DNA from: Mycobacterium alsense
GTDB taxonomy: Bacteria; Actinomycetota; Actinomycetes; Mycobacteriales; Mycobacteriaceae
Direction: 5' to 3'
Assembly: GCF_002086635.1 (NCBI RefSeq)
Contig: NZ_MVHD01000024.1
Location: 1 to 64,000 of the forward strand
DNA: 64,000 bases
Position numbers and translations under genes: made by a program. Position 1 is the stretch's first letter. The number at the start of each line of letters is the position of its first letter. The notes under the pieces were generated by a model. The model made no database searches and had not been told where the DNA came from. It saw only the letters and a list, made by a program, of their open reading frames with translations. Below are positions 31,472 through 39,285 of this stretch, piece by piece.

Positions 31472-33598
31472 TCACGGTTCGCGCACAATGCGGCGCGCCT
31501 GCGCGTCGGCGGAGGCGGCCGCCGCGCGCATTCCGGCCGCCGCCAGATCGTCCGACACCGCGCGAAGCGCGGCTTCGTCACCCGCGGCCAGGGCCCGTGC
31601 GTGGGCGAGCGCGAGCCGGCCCGCGGCACAGTCGATTTCGCCGCACAGCCGGGCCAGCGGATCCGCCGCTCGGGTGTCACCGAGGCGGACGGCCTCGTGC
31701 CAGGCGCGCAGCGCCACGGCCGACTGCCCGCCGCGTTCGGCCGCGCGGGCGGCGTCGCGGGCGGCGTCCACCGCGCCGTGCGCGTCGCGCATGGTGGCCA
31801 GCCGCCACGCCCGCGCCACACCGAGCTCCGGGCTGAACAGCGCCGACTTGGTGCCGTGCCGAGATTCCGCGCGGCTCAACGCCTTTGCGGTCGCCGCGGT
31901 GTCGCCCTGCTGGGCCAGCGCGGTCGCCAGCAGCGTCAGCGAGAGCGGGCCCCACGAGTAGCCGGTGCGTTCCAGGGCGGCGGCCGCGGGCCCGAGCAGC
32001 GCTGCGGCTCTTCCGAATTCGCCACCGGCGATCAGCACGTGGGCCAGCAGCACCTCGCCGATCGCGCGGCCGGGCTGCTGCAGTTCGGCGAAGTCGGTGA
32101 ACTGCTGGGCCAGCTCCCGCGCCGCGTCGAGCCGGCCGGCCATCAACAGCGCGGTGGTCTGGCCGAGCCCGATCGTGAAGCGCAGCAGCCCGGGATGCTC
32201 GGCGGCCAACGCGCGCTGCGCCAGGGGCTCGACGTCGCCGAAGCGGCCCTGCCGCGCCGCGCACAGCGCCGCCGCGCTGGCGGCCCAGGCCACCGCCTGG
32301 TCGTCGGCCGACGGCGACGCGAGGACCTCGCCGGCGACCTTGACCGCGTACCCGACGTTGCCCGCGTTCATCGCGAAGGTGGCACTCAGCGCGTCGAGGG
32401 TCAGGCGCGGACCCCCGTCCGACACGCGGCCGCGGATGGTGCGCAGGAACGCGGTGGCCCGCTCCGGCTCGCTGAGCATCCAGAACTGGTTGGCCGCCCG
32501 CAACAGCGTCCAGTCCATGAGTGCCTGCTCGGCCAGCGCGGCCGAGTCGACCTCGGCCAGCACCGCGTCGGCCTCGCGGCCACGGCCCTGCCACGCCAGG
32601 GCGTGGGCCAGCGCCAGCCGCGCCGCCAGGCCCCCGGAGCGCTGCAGCGCGGAGCGGGCCAGTCGCTCGCCGAGCGCGAGGTCGCCCAGCCGCAGCGCCT
32701 GCTGCGCGGCGGCGACGACCTCGGCGACGCGCTGGGGGGCGTCGCTATCGAGCGCCAGCGAGGCCAGCCGCAGCCGGTCGCTGAGGTGCCCCGACGGCCG
32801 CCGCGCCAGCAGCTCGACCACCTCGGTGCGCCGCCGGCGCGCATCGTCGGCGCCGAGCGCCGCGCGCGCCCGCGCGGCGAACAGCGGGTGCGCGGTGTAG
32901 ACGACCGGGTCGTCACCGTCCCCGCGCACGCGGGTTTCGGCGGCCCCCAGGTCCTCGGCCTCGCCGACCGCGCCGTCGCCGGCCAGGGCGGTCAGGTCGG
33001 CCACCGACAGCGGCTCCGCGACGGCGAGGTACTCGAGCACGGCCCGCGCCGCGGCGGGCAACTCGGCGATGAACGCGTCGACCGCGGCGATTTCGGAGGG
33101 CCTTGTCGGCCCTCCCGGTGCCTCGATGTCGAGCCGCGGCAGCAGGTCGTCGGTCCACAGCGCCGCGATGGCGGCGGGCGCCGCTTCGGCGCGGGCGGTG
33201 ACGATCATCCGCGCGGTGCCGGCCAGCGCCAGCTGGTACACGAGCGTGGCCGACAGGACGTCCAGCTCATGGGCGTCGTCGACGACGAGCAGCAGCTCAT
33301 CGCCCCCGAGTGACGACCGGGCCGCCCGCAACAGGGCCGCGGGCTTGCCGATCTCCGAGATGGTGATCAGGTGGCCGAAAGCCCCGAACGGGACGGCGCG
33401 CTCGGTCGGGGTGCCGGTGACCCAGCGGGCGAGCGTGGCCGGGCGCGAGCGGGCGTAGCTTTCGGCGGCCAACCGGGCGAGCGTGGATTTCCCGCAGCCG
33501 TCGGGACCCAGCACGACGGCCCCCCGCCCGGCCGCGAGCGCGTCGCCCAGCCGCTGCAACGCCGCCTCGTGCTGGGGGACGTCCCATCGAATCGGCAC
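31472..33598 (-). CDS. AAA ATPase with TPR-like repeats (Rv1204c-like)
   Basis: A 708-residue protein with a P-loop (VVLGPDGCGKSTLARLA, about 29-45), a Walker B (LLLVVDDAHELD) and a long alpha-helical repeat region like those of MalT/LuxR-type STAND regulators. It ends in MRAAAASADAQARRIVREP without the LuxR helix-turn-helix usually found there. Its position between dapE and the LOG gene matches Rv1204c. It may be a signalling ATPase that acts through a partner. Confidence 0.75.
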   Translation of the reverse strand: MPIRWDVPQHEAALQRLGDALAAGRGAVVLGPDGCGKSTLARLAAESYARSRPATLARWVTGTPTERAVPFGAFGHLITISEIGKPAALLRAARSSLGGDELLLVVDDAHELDVLSATLVYQLALAGTARMIVTARAEAAPAAIAALWTDDLLPRLDIEAPGGPTRPSEIAAVDAFIAELPAAARAVLEYLAVAEPLSVADLTALAGDGAVGEAEDLGAAETRVRGDGDDPVVYTAHPLFAARARAALGADDARRRRTEVVELLARRPSGHLSDRLRLASLALDSDAPQRVAEVVAAAQQALRLGDLALGERLARSALQRSGGLAARLALAHALAWQGRGREADAVLAEVDSAALAEQALMDWTLLRAANQFWMLSEPERATAFLRTIRGRVSDGGPRLTLDALSATFAMNAGNVGYAVKVAGEVLASPSADDQAVAWAASAAALCAARQGRFGDVEPLAQRALAAEHPGLLRFTIGLGQTTALLMAGRLDAARELAQQFTDFAELQQPGRAIGEVLLAHVLIAGGEFGRAAALLGPAAAALERTGYSWGPLSLTLLATALAQQGDTAATAKALSRAESRHGTKSALFSPELGVARAWRLATMRDAHGAVDAARDAARAAERGGQSAVALRAWHEAVRLGDTRAADPLARLCGEIDCAAGRLALAHARALAAGDEAALRAVSDDLAAAGMRAAAASADAQARRIVREP

Positions 33599-33659
33599 CC
33601 GCCGGATTTTATTGCGCGCGGTGTGCGGGCCGCACCCGGCGTGGTCTACCTTTCGTGGT

Positions 33660-34223
33660 ATGCCCGCGCAGCGCGACCCCTCCAGCCCGTGGGCGGTGTG
33701 CGTTTATTGCGCGTCGGGCCCCGACCATGCCGAATTGCTAGGGCTCGCTGCGGAACTCGGCGAGGCGATCGCCGAGCGCGGCTGGACCCTGGTGTGGGGC
33801 GGCGGTCGGGTGTCGGCGATGGGCGCGGTGGCCAGCGCCGCCCGCGCCCGGGGCGGCCGGACCGTCGGCGTCATCCCGCAGAACCTGATGCGCCGCGAGA
33901 TCGCCGACGCGGAGGCCGACGAGCTGATCGTCAGCGACACCATGCACGAGCGCAAGCAGATCATGGAGAGCCGCGCCGACGCATTCATCGTGTTGCCCGG
34001 CGGCATCGGCACGCTGGACGAGCTGTTCGACGCCTGGACCACCGGTTTCCTCGGCGCGCACGACAAACCCATCGTCCTGCTGGACCCGTTCGGGCACTAC
34101 GAGGGACTGTGGCTGTGGCTGTGCGGACTGCTCGACAGGGGATACATCACCCAAGCAGCGATGGATCGGTTGGTGCTGGTCGATAAGGTGGGTGCCGCAG
34201 TGGAGGCGTGCGCGCCAGCCTGA
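33660..34223 (+). CDS. LOG-family protein, cytokinin-type phosphoribohydrolase (Rv1205-like)
   Basis: A 187-residue Rossmann-like protein with the LOG signatures ERKQIMESRADAFIVLPGGIGTLDELF (about 97-123). LOG enzymes release adenine-type cytokinins from nucleoside 5'-monophosphates. In M. tuberculosis Rv1205 is a proteasome substrate and its accumulation is linked to aldehyde stress. Start ATG 33660; the longer upstream frame overlaps the divergent ATPase gene. Confidence 0.93.
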   Translation: MPAQRDPSSPWAVCVYCASGPDHAELLGLAAELGEAIAERGWTLVWGGGRVSAMGAVASAARARGGRTVGVIPQNLMRREIADAEADELIVSDTMHERKQIMESRADAFIVLPGGIGTLDELFDAWTTGFLGAHDKPIVLLDPFGHYEGLWLWLCGLLDRGYITQAAMDRLVLVDKVGAAVEACAPA

Positions 34224-34264
34224 GGGCCGGCGTCCGAGGGGAATCACAGGAATAGAGGGACCAG

Positions 34265-36049
34265 TTGTCCGATCACAACGGGGGAGCGCGCACCGCGGTC
34301 CGACTGACCGACATCGCGGCCCGGGTGCCGGGGGTCCTTGCCGACCTCCCGGCGATCGTGCGCGGAATGCGGACCGGGCTGCTGGTCCAGCCGGGCTCGC
34401 ACCGGTCGATCGGCACGGTGTTCGCCGAGCGGGCCGCCCGCTACGGTGACCGGGTCTTTCTGCGGTTCGGCGACCAGCAACTGACCTACCGCGACGCCAA
34501 CGCGGCCGCCAACCGGTACGCCGCGGTGCTGGCCGCGCGCGGCGTGGGCAACGGCGACGTGGTCGCGATCATGCTGCGCAACTCGCCCCAGGCCGTGCTG
34601 TCGATGCTTGCCGCGGTCAAGTGCGGCGCGGTCGCCGGCATGCTCAACTACCACCAACGCGGCGAGGTGCTGGCGCACAGCCTCGGCCTGCTCGACGCCA
34701 AGGTCCTGGTCGCCGAGACCGACCTGGTCAGCGCCGTGGCCGAGTGCGGCGGCGCTGGCGCCACCGAGACGCTGACCGTCGAGGACCTGGAGCGGTTCGC
34801 GGTGAGCGCGCCGGCCACCAACCCCGCGTCGGCGTCGGCCGTGCGGGCGCGCGACACCGCGTTCTACATCTTCACCTCGGGCACGACGGGCTTCCCCAAG
34901 GCCAGCGTGATGACGCACCTGCGGTGGCTCAAGGCGCTCGCGGCGTTCGGCGGCATCGGGCTGCGGCTGAAGAGCTCCGACACGCTGTATTGCTGCCTGC
35001 CGCTGTACCACAACAACGCGCTGACGGTGGCGTTGTCGTCGGTGATCAACTCCGGGGCGACTTTGGCGCTGGGCCGCTCGTTCTCGGCGTCGAAGTTCTG
35101 GGACGAGGTGATCGCCTCCGACGCCACGGCGTTCATCTACATCGGCGAGATCTGCCGCTACCTGCTCAACCAGCCGCCCAAGCCGACCGACCGCGCGCAT
35201 CGGGTGCGGCTGATCGCCGGCAACGGACTGCGCCCGGAGATCTGGGACGAGTTCACCAAGCGGTTCGGGATCGCGCGGGTGTGCGAGTTCTACGCCGCCA
35301 GCGAGGGCAACACCGCGTTCATCAACGTCTTCAACGTGCCGCGGACCACGGGCATCTTCCCGATGCCGCTGGCCTACGTGGAGTACGACACCGACACCGG
35401 CGAGCCGCTGCGCGACGAGAGCGGGCGGGTGCGCCGGGTGCCGCCCGGCCAGCCCGGCCTGCTGCTCAGCCCGGTCAACCGGCTACAGCCCTTCGACGGC
35501 TACACCGACAAGGAGTCGAGCGAAAAGAAGTTGGTGCGCAACGCTTTTCGTGAGGGCGATTGCTGGTTCAACTCGGGTGACGTGATGAGCCCGCAGGGCA
35601 TGGGGCACGCCGCGTTCGTCGATCGGCTCGGCGACACGTTCCGGTGGAAGGGCGAGAACGTCGCCACCACGCAGGTCGAGGCGGCGCTGGCCTCCGACGA
35701 CTCCGTCGAGGAGTGCACGGTGTTCGGCGTGGAGATCCCGCACACCGGGGGGCGCGCCGGGATGGCCGCGGTCAAGCTGCGCGACGGCGCCGAGTTCGAC
35801 GGCGGATCCCTGGCCCGCGCCGTGTACGGCCAGCTGCCCGCCTACGCGCTGCCGTTGTTCGTGCGGGTGGTGAAGTCGCTGGAGCACACCACGACGTTCA
35901 AGAGCCGCAAGGTCGAGCTGCGGGATCAGGCCTACGGTTCGGACATCGACGACCCGCTGTACGTGCTGGCCGGCCGCGACGAGGGCTACGTGCCGTACTA
36001 CGACGAGTACCCCGAAGAGGTGGCTCAAGGTAAGCGGCCGCAGGGCTAA
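34265..36049 (+). CDS. fadD6: Long-chain acyl-CoA synthetase / fatty-acid transporter FadD6
   Basis: A 594-residue very-long-chain FATP-type acyl-CoA synthetase. AMP-binding motif FYIFTSGTTGFPKASVM (about 200-216), EFYAASEGNTAFINVF and the C-terminal FKSRKVELRDQAYGSDIDDPLYVL are characteristic. It activates long-chain fatty acids during uptake. It starts at a TTG (34265), 41 bases after the LOG gene, as in Rv1205-Rv1206. Confidence 0.93.
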   Translation: MSDHNGGARTAVRLTDIAARVPGVLADLPAIVRGMRTGLLVQPGSHRSIGTVFAERAARYGDRVFLRFGDQQLTYRDANAAANRYAAVLAARGVGNGDVVAIMLRNSPQAVLSMLAAVKCGAVAGMLNYHQRGEVLAHSLGLLDAKVLVAETDLVSAVAECGGAGATETLTVEDLERFAVSAPATNPASASAVRARDTAFYIFTSGTTGFPKASVMTHLRWLKALAAFGGIGLRLKSSDTLYCCLPLYHNNALTVALSSVINSGATLALGRSFSASKFWDEVIASDATAFIYIGEICRYLLNQPPKPTDRAHRVRLIAGNGLRPEIWDEFTKRFGIARVCEFYAASEGNTAFINVFNVPRTTGIFPMPLAYVEYDTDTGEPLRDESGRVRRVPPGQPGLLLSPVNRLQPFDGYTDKESSEKKLVRNAFREGDCWFNSGDVMSPQGMGHAAFVDRLGDTFRWKGENVATTQVEAALASDDSVEECTVFGVEIPHTGGRAGMAAVKLRDGAEFDGGSLARAVYGQLPAYALPLFVRVVKSLEHTTTFKSRKVELRDQAYGSDIDDPLYVLAGRDEGYVPYYDEYPEEVAQGKRPQG

Positions 36050-36087
36050 AGGTCCCGTCTGCTAATGGGGCCGCGGTCAGGTTTGAC

Positions 36088-36200
36088 TGTGAAGCCTGGG
36101 CTTCGCGCGTGAACGCCGGGCGGAATAGGGCGCCGACATCCCGCCCTGAGCTCACCCCCAAAGCCATCGCTTCACGCCCGGCGCCGTCAGCTCACAGTCG
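36088..36200. repeat. Intergenic inverted-repeat element, copy A
   Basis: A segment bounded by GACTGTGA-AGCC at one end and AGCTCACAGTC at the other, so the ends form an imperfect inverted repeat, with inner complementary stretches (CGTGAACGCCGGGCG and CGCTTCACGCCCGGCG). It fills the gap between fadD6 and folE. A related element lies at 56370-56477. It is long enough to be a small non-autonomous palindromic element; no coding frame is supported. Confidence 0.5.
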
Positions 36201-36241
36201 ATCGCAGCGCCGGTAGCGGTCTCTGGGGCAGTGCGCCTGTT

Positions 36242-36865
36242 TTAACGGCCGATGCCGGCGAGCGCGAAGAATTCGTGCCGGGAACTGGGGTCGGTACGCA
36301 AGGTACCGAGCAGGGTGGAGGTGACAGAGGTCGAGCCGGTGGCATTCACACCGCGCAGGGTCATGCAGGTGTGCTCGGCGCGGATCACGACACCGACCGC
36401 GCGTGGCTGAAGGTGATCGGTGAGCCAGTCGGCGACCTGCTTGGTCAACCGTTCCTGGACCTGGGGCCGGCATGCGAAATGCTCGACCACCCGGGCGAGC
36501 TTGGACAGCCCAAGGATGCGCTCACCCGGAAGGTAGCCGACGCACGCGGTGCCGGTGAACGGGAGTAGATGGTGCTCGCAGACCGACCGCAGCGGGATGT
36601 CGCGCGCCACCACCAGTTCGTCGTAACGCTCGTCATTGGGAAACGTGGTCGCCTCGAACGGTTCTGCGCTGAACAACTCCGCGTAGGCGCGGGCCATTCG
36701 CGCAGGTGTGGCACGCATGCTCTCGCCGTTCAGCGATATGCCCAGCGCCTGAAGGAATGCACCTGCCGCCTGTTCGGCGGCGGCCAGATCGCGGACCGGG
36801 CGATCGGCCAGCTGTAACAGCGAAGGCGGGGTCGCGCGGTGATTCCTGTGGTTGAGCGTGGTCAT
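36242..36865 (-). CDS. folE: GTP cyclohydrolase I FolE
   Basis: A 207-residue type I GTP cyclohydrolase, which converts GTP to dihydroneopterin triphosphate for folate and other pterins. Zinc ligands are Cys96 and His99 (SVCEHHLLPF) and Cys167 (HTCMTLRGV). In M. tuberculosis the housekeeping folE lies elsewhere with the folate genes, so this copy is probably a paralogue. Its ATG is only 6 bases behind the stop of a 15-residue leader ORF that owns the good ribosome site, so its translation is probably coupled. The promoter overlaps a motif shared with two other promoters of this insertion. Confidence 0.93.
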   Translation of the reverse strand: MTTLNHRNHRATPPSLLQLADRPVRDLAAAEQAAGAFLQALGISLNGESMRATPARMARAYAELFSAEPFEATTFPNDERYDELVVARDIPLRSVCEHHLLPFTGTACVGYLPGERILGLSKLARVVEHFACRPQVQERLTKQVADWLTDHLQPRAVGVVIRAEHTCMTLRGVNATGSTSVTSTLLGTLRTDPSSRHEFFALAGIGR

Positions 36866-36871
36866 GGAGCA

Positions 36872-36919
36872 TTACCGCCTTCGTGACACGAAAGACCGGG
36901 GCAGACGGGCAGACGCCAT
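36872..36919 (-). CDS. Leader peptide upstream of folE
   Basis: On the minus strand a consensus AGGAGG followed by AACG and ATG (36919-36917) opens a 15-codon ORF, MASARLPRSFVSRRR, ending in TAA at 36872-36874. Six bases later the folE ATG follows without a ribosome site of its own. The predicted transcript start (about 36942) lies roughly 23 bases before the ORF. Five of 15 codons are Arg, three of them in tandem at the end, which could make ribosome passage sensitive to Arg-tRNA. Too short for database support; the evidence is its architecture. Confidence 0.55.
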   Translation of the reverse strand: MASARLPRSFVSRRR

Positions 36920-36948
36920 CGTTCCTCCTGTATCGGCAATGATGACTG

Positions 36949-36978
36949 GTTTTAGACGGTCGCCGACCGCTTTGTCAA
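36949..36978 (-). promoter_or_regulatory. Candidate sigma-A promoter of folE
   Basis: On the minus strand: -35 TTGACA (36978-36973), 18-base spacer, -10 TAAAAC (36954-36949), predicted start near 36942. The -35 lies inside the shared motif at 36974-36995. Confidence 0.55.
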
Positions 36979-36995
36979 GATCTATTGGTGTTACA
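36974..36995. promoter_or_regulatory. Shared operator motif, site S1 (folE promoter)
   Basis: GTCAA-GATCTA-TTGGTGTTA followed by CA, 19 of 22 positions identical to site S2. It overlaps the -35 box of folE on the minus strand. Confidence 0.6.
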
Positions 36996-37098
36996 TTGCC
37001 GTACGCCCCGGCGCGGGATCGGGCGGGCGGCCCGAAACCGCCAGGCGCGCCACACATCCGGCGCCCTTCGGGTGCGCCAACAGCGACCCTGTGTCCTT

Positions 37099-37120
37099 TC
37101 TAACACTAAAAAGTATTGAC
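37099..37120. promoter_or_regulatory. Shared operator motif, site S3 (membrane-protein operon promoter)
   Basis: On the minus strand this reads GTCAA-TACTTT-TTAGTGTTA followed by GA, 17 of 22 positions identical to site S2. On the plus strand it supplies TTGACG (37116-37121) as a -35 box, with TGAAAA (37139-37144) 17 bases further as a -10 candidate for the gene at 37181. Position relative to the -35 is the same as at folE. Confidence 0.55.
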
Positions 37121-37180
37121 GAGGGAAGTCGTCGCGTTTGAAAATTCGAGAACGGATGCCGATTCCTGATAAGAGGCAAC

Positions 37181-37648
37181 ATGACCACTGCTGTGCCGAG
37201 CGGGCAACAACCGGGCCGAGCTGTCAAGACCCCCATGAGCGGGCACGCGTCGTTGTTCGCGGCACGGAGGCGTGGGAGTGCTGCCCCGACGCGAATTCTG
37301 TTGGGGGCCATCGCGCGCCTGGCATCCTGGACTCTCGGACTGATGGCGGCGGCGTGGGTCGTCCCCGGTGTCTCGATGTCGGCCTCAGGGGTCATCTTCG
37401 CCGTGCTGTTTTTCTCGGTAACGCAGACGACCCTGTCGCTGTGGATCTTGAGGCTGCCCCATGGATGGACGCCGCTTGTCCTCGGCAGCACCGCCCTGAT
37501 CCTTACCTTCGTCGCGATGGGTCTCGCCGGGGCATTCACTCACGGGTTGAGCATCGGCCCGACGCTGTCATGGGTTGCCGCGACGATCGTGGTATGGCTC
37601 GCGACAACGATCGGCGCCATTTTGCTGCCCGAGGTGTACGTCCGGTAG
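37181..37648 (+). CDS. Four-helix membrane protein, mycobacterial phage-holin-like family
   Basis: A 155-residue protein with a polar N-terminal tail (1-40) and four hydrophobic segments (about 43-62, 66-85, 92-115, 122-148), ending LLPEVYVR. The pattern resembles the Phage_holin_4_2 (mycobacterial 4-TMS holin) family found in many bacterial chromosomes, where the role is unknown. ATG 37181 has AGAGG upstream. It is the first gene of a three-gene run. Confidence 0.65.
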   Translation: MTTAVPSGQQPGRAVKTPMSGHASLFAARRRGSAAPTRILLGAIARLASWTLGLMAAAWVVPGVSMSASGVIFAVLFFSVTQTTLSLWILRLPHGWTPLVLGSTALILTFVAMGLAGAFTHGLSIGPTLSWVAATIVVWLATTIGAILLPEVYVR

Positions 37649-37691
37649 GCGTCATGCGTTTTCTTCGGTGAGCGACGAAGGGTGGAGAGCA

Positions 37692-37970
37692 ATGGGATAC
37701 ACGCATCACGACCCGACGGATCATTTCCGGACGATGCATCCACGCGCCGGTATCACGATGAAGGACAACTTCTTCTGGCCCGGCTTCATCCTCCTGACGG
37801 TCGGATTTTTCGGGATGATCAGTAGCGTGGTTGCCGCCGCCTACGGGCATTACGAATGGCTTGGCGCGACGGCGCTCATAGCAATCCTCGGGGTGGTCGC
37901 CGGGGCGTTGTGGTTCCTCGTCGAGGTTCGCCACGTCACCCTCGTTGATCGGCAGTGGGCCGGCAAGTAG
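37692..37970 (+). CDS. UsfY-like small membrane protein
   Basis: A 92-residue protein, MGYTHHDPTDHFRTMHPRAG..., with a polar N terminus followed by two hydrophobic helices (about 28-48 and 57-77). The start and the WPGFILL segment resemble UsfY, encoded beside the sigma-F regulator in M. tuberculosis. Function unknown. It lies 43 bases after the holin-like gene. The ATG at 37692 has GGAGAG upstream. Confidence 0.6.
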   Translation: MGYTHHDPTDHFRTMHPRAGITMKDNFFWPGFILLTVGFFGMISSVVAAAYGHYEWLGATALIAILGVVAGALWFLVEVRHVTLVDRQWAGK

Positions 37971-37994
37971 TGGGGACCCAGTGATCGGCGACCG

Positions 37995-38474
37995 ATGGGG
38001 GTGACCGACGACGAGGTCGCCAGCCACTACCCGTGCGACGACATCGTCCCGGTCCCTGTTCTGCAGGCGTGGCGTGGCGTCACCGTGCGCTGCACCCCCG
38101 AGGGGTTGTGGCCGTGGGTCGGACAGATCAGGCTCGCGCCGTACTCCTATGACTGCATCGACAACCTGGGGCGGCGGTCGCCGCAAGAGCGACGCGCCCT
38201 GCCGGAACCCGCTGTCGGGCAACACTTCAGCACCGCCGCAACTCGCCGGCTCGGGCGGATCCTGTCCGTCTCGCCGGCAGAGCAGCTCACCGGCCGGATC
38301 GCGGGCGCGGTCATCTCCTACGTACTCGTGTCGAACGGTGACGTAACCCGCCTGCTGATGAAGGTCGTCACCGCGACAGGTCGGTGGCTTGCACCGCTGA
38401 TCTCGGTCGGCGACCTGGTGATGGCTCGCCGCCAACTGCTCAACCTCAAGGGACTCGCCGAGAGCAATGCTTGA
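37995..38474 (+). CDS. SRPBCC/START-like ligand-binding protein
   Basis: A 159-residue protein. RGVTVRCTPEGLWPWVGQIRLAPYSYDCIDNLGRRSPQERR is the recognisable start of an SRPBCC (polyketide cyclase-like) helix-grip fold, and TGRWLAPLISVGDLVMARRQLLNLK its C-terminal helix. These proteins bind hydrophobic ligands. Start ATG 37995, 24 bases after the UsfY-like gene, so an operon is likely. In other actinobacteria related genes sit near light- or stress-inducible clusters (inference from memory, not checked). Confidence 0.65.
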   Translation: MGVTDDEVASHYPCDDIVPVPVLQAWRGVTVRCTPEGLWPWVGQIRLAPYSYDCIDNLGRRSPQERRALPEPAVGQHFSTAATRRLGRILSVSPAEQLTGRIAGAVISYVLVSNGDVTRLLMKVVTATGRWLAPLISVGDLVMARRQLLNLKGLAESNA

Positions 38475-38528
38475 AACGAACGGCGAGGGACTGGTGGGCA
38501 TGTCGTCCGACGGCGCAAGAACATTTTC

Positions 38529-38550
38529 GTCAAGATTCATTGGTGTTAGA
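38529..38550. promoter_or_regulatory. Shared operator motif, site S2 (regulator promoter)
   Basis: GTCAA-GATTCA-TTGGTGTTA followed by GA, ending 8 bases before the regulator ATG at 38559. TTAGAT (38546-38551) within it is positioned as a -10 box for a leaderless regulator transcript. Occupancy here would shut off the regulator's own gene. Confidence 0.6.
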
Positions 38551-38558
38551 TTGGAACC

Positions 38559-39257
38559 ATGAGTATCAGCGCGGGTGATGGCGTTGACGCCGTGGCCGGG
38601 CTGAGTAGTTTGGACGACCCGGTGCGACGCCTGCTCTACGAGTACGTGGCCTCTCGCGACGAGCCGGTGGTGCGTGATGCCGCGGCGGCGGCGGTCGGCA
38701 TCAGCCGCACGCTGGCGGCCTACCATCTCGACAAGTTGGCAGACGCTGGGATCCTCGCGGTGAGTTATGCGCGGCCGTCTGGCCGGTCGGGTCCCGGGGC
38801 GGGGCGCCCGGCGAAGCGCTACGCGCGTGTGCAACAGGAACTGTCGGCGAGCGTGCCGCCACGCAATTATCGGTTGCTGGCCAAGCTGCTCGCCGAAGCG
38901 GTGGCCGCCGACGAGTCGGGCAAGGTCGGCTCGATGGTGGCGGCGGCGGCGCGCAAGGCCGGGCGGTCCAGCGGGTCAGACAGCGGTGTGGTCGATGCGC
39001 TGTGCGGGTGCGGGTTTGAGCCCGCTCCCACAGCCGATGGCGACATCGAATTGCGCAACTGCCCGTTTCATCTCCTGGCGGGCGAGTATCCCAAGTTGGT
39101 CTGTGATCTCAACTTGCAGCTGATCCGCGGCATGCTCGAGGCGGCCGGGGAACGACCCGGCCGGGCGGTGCTGGCGCCCCGCGAGGGCCGATGCTGCGTT
39201 GTGGTGCGCGCCGCGCAGCGTCCCCGGCAGAAACCGGCGCGGAAGCGCGATGGCTGA
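38559..39257 (+). CDS. HTH regulator with C-terminal cysteine cluster (SufR-like)
   Basis: A 232-residue protein. Residues 20-65 form a winged helix (LDDPVRRLLYEYV ... AAAAVGISRTLAAYHLDKLADAGIL). The C-terminal domain carries Cys149, Cys151, Cys168 (in NCPFH), Cys182, Cys212 and Cys213, the pattern of SufR-like regulators that bind an Fe-S cluster, or possibly another metal. It would sense redox state, NO or metal, and probably binds the motif shared by three promoters here, including its own. The next gene starts 28 bases downstream. Confidence 0.78.
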   Translation: MSISAGDGVDAVAGLSSLDDPVRRLLYEYVASRDEPVVRDAAAAAVGISRTLAAYHLDKLADAGILAVSYARPSGRSGPGAGRPAKRYARVQQELSASVPPRNYRLLAKLLAEAVAADESGKVGSMVAAAARKAGRSSGSDSGVVDALCGCGFEPAPTADGDIELRNCPFHLLAGEYPKLVCDLNLQLIRGMLEAAGERPGRAVLAPREGRCCVVVRAAQRPRQKPARKRDG

Positions 39258-39285
39258 TGCTTTGCCCGGTTTGAGGGGGCGGTAG

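Noticed and set aside
36088..36200. CRISPR-like or coding interpretation of the intergenic inverted repeat
   Set aside because: Only one copy at the site, no spacer array and no supported frame; better described as a palindromic element.
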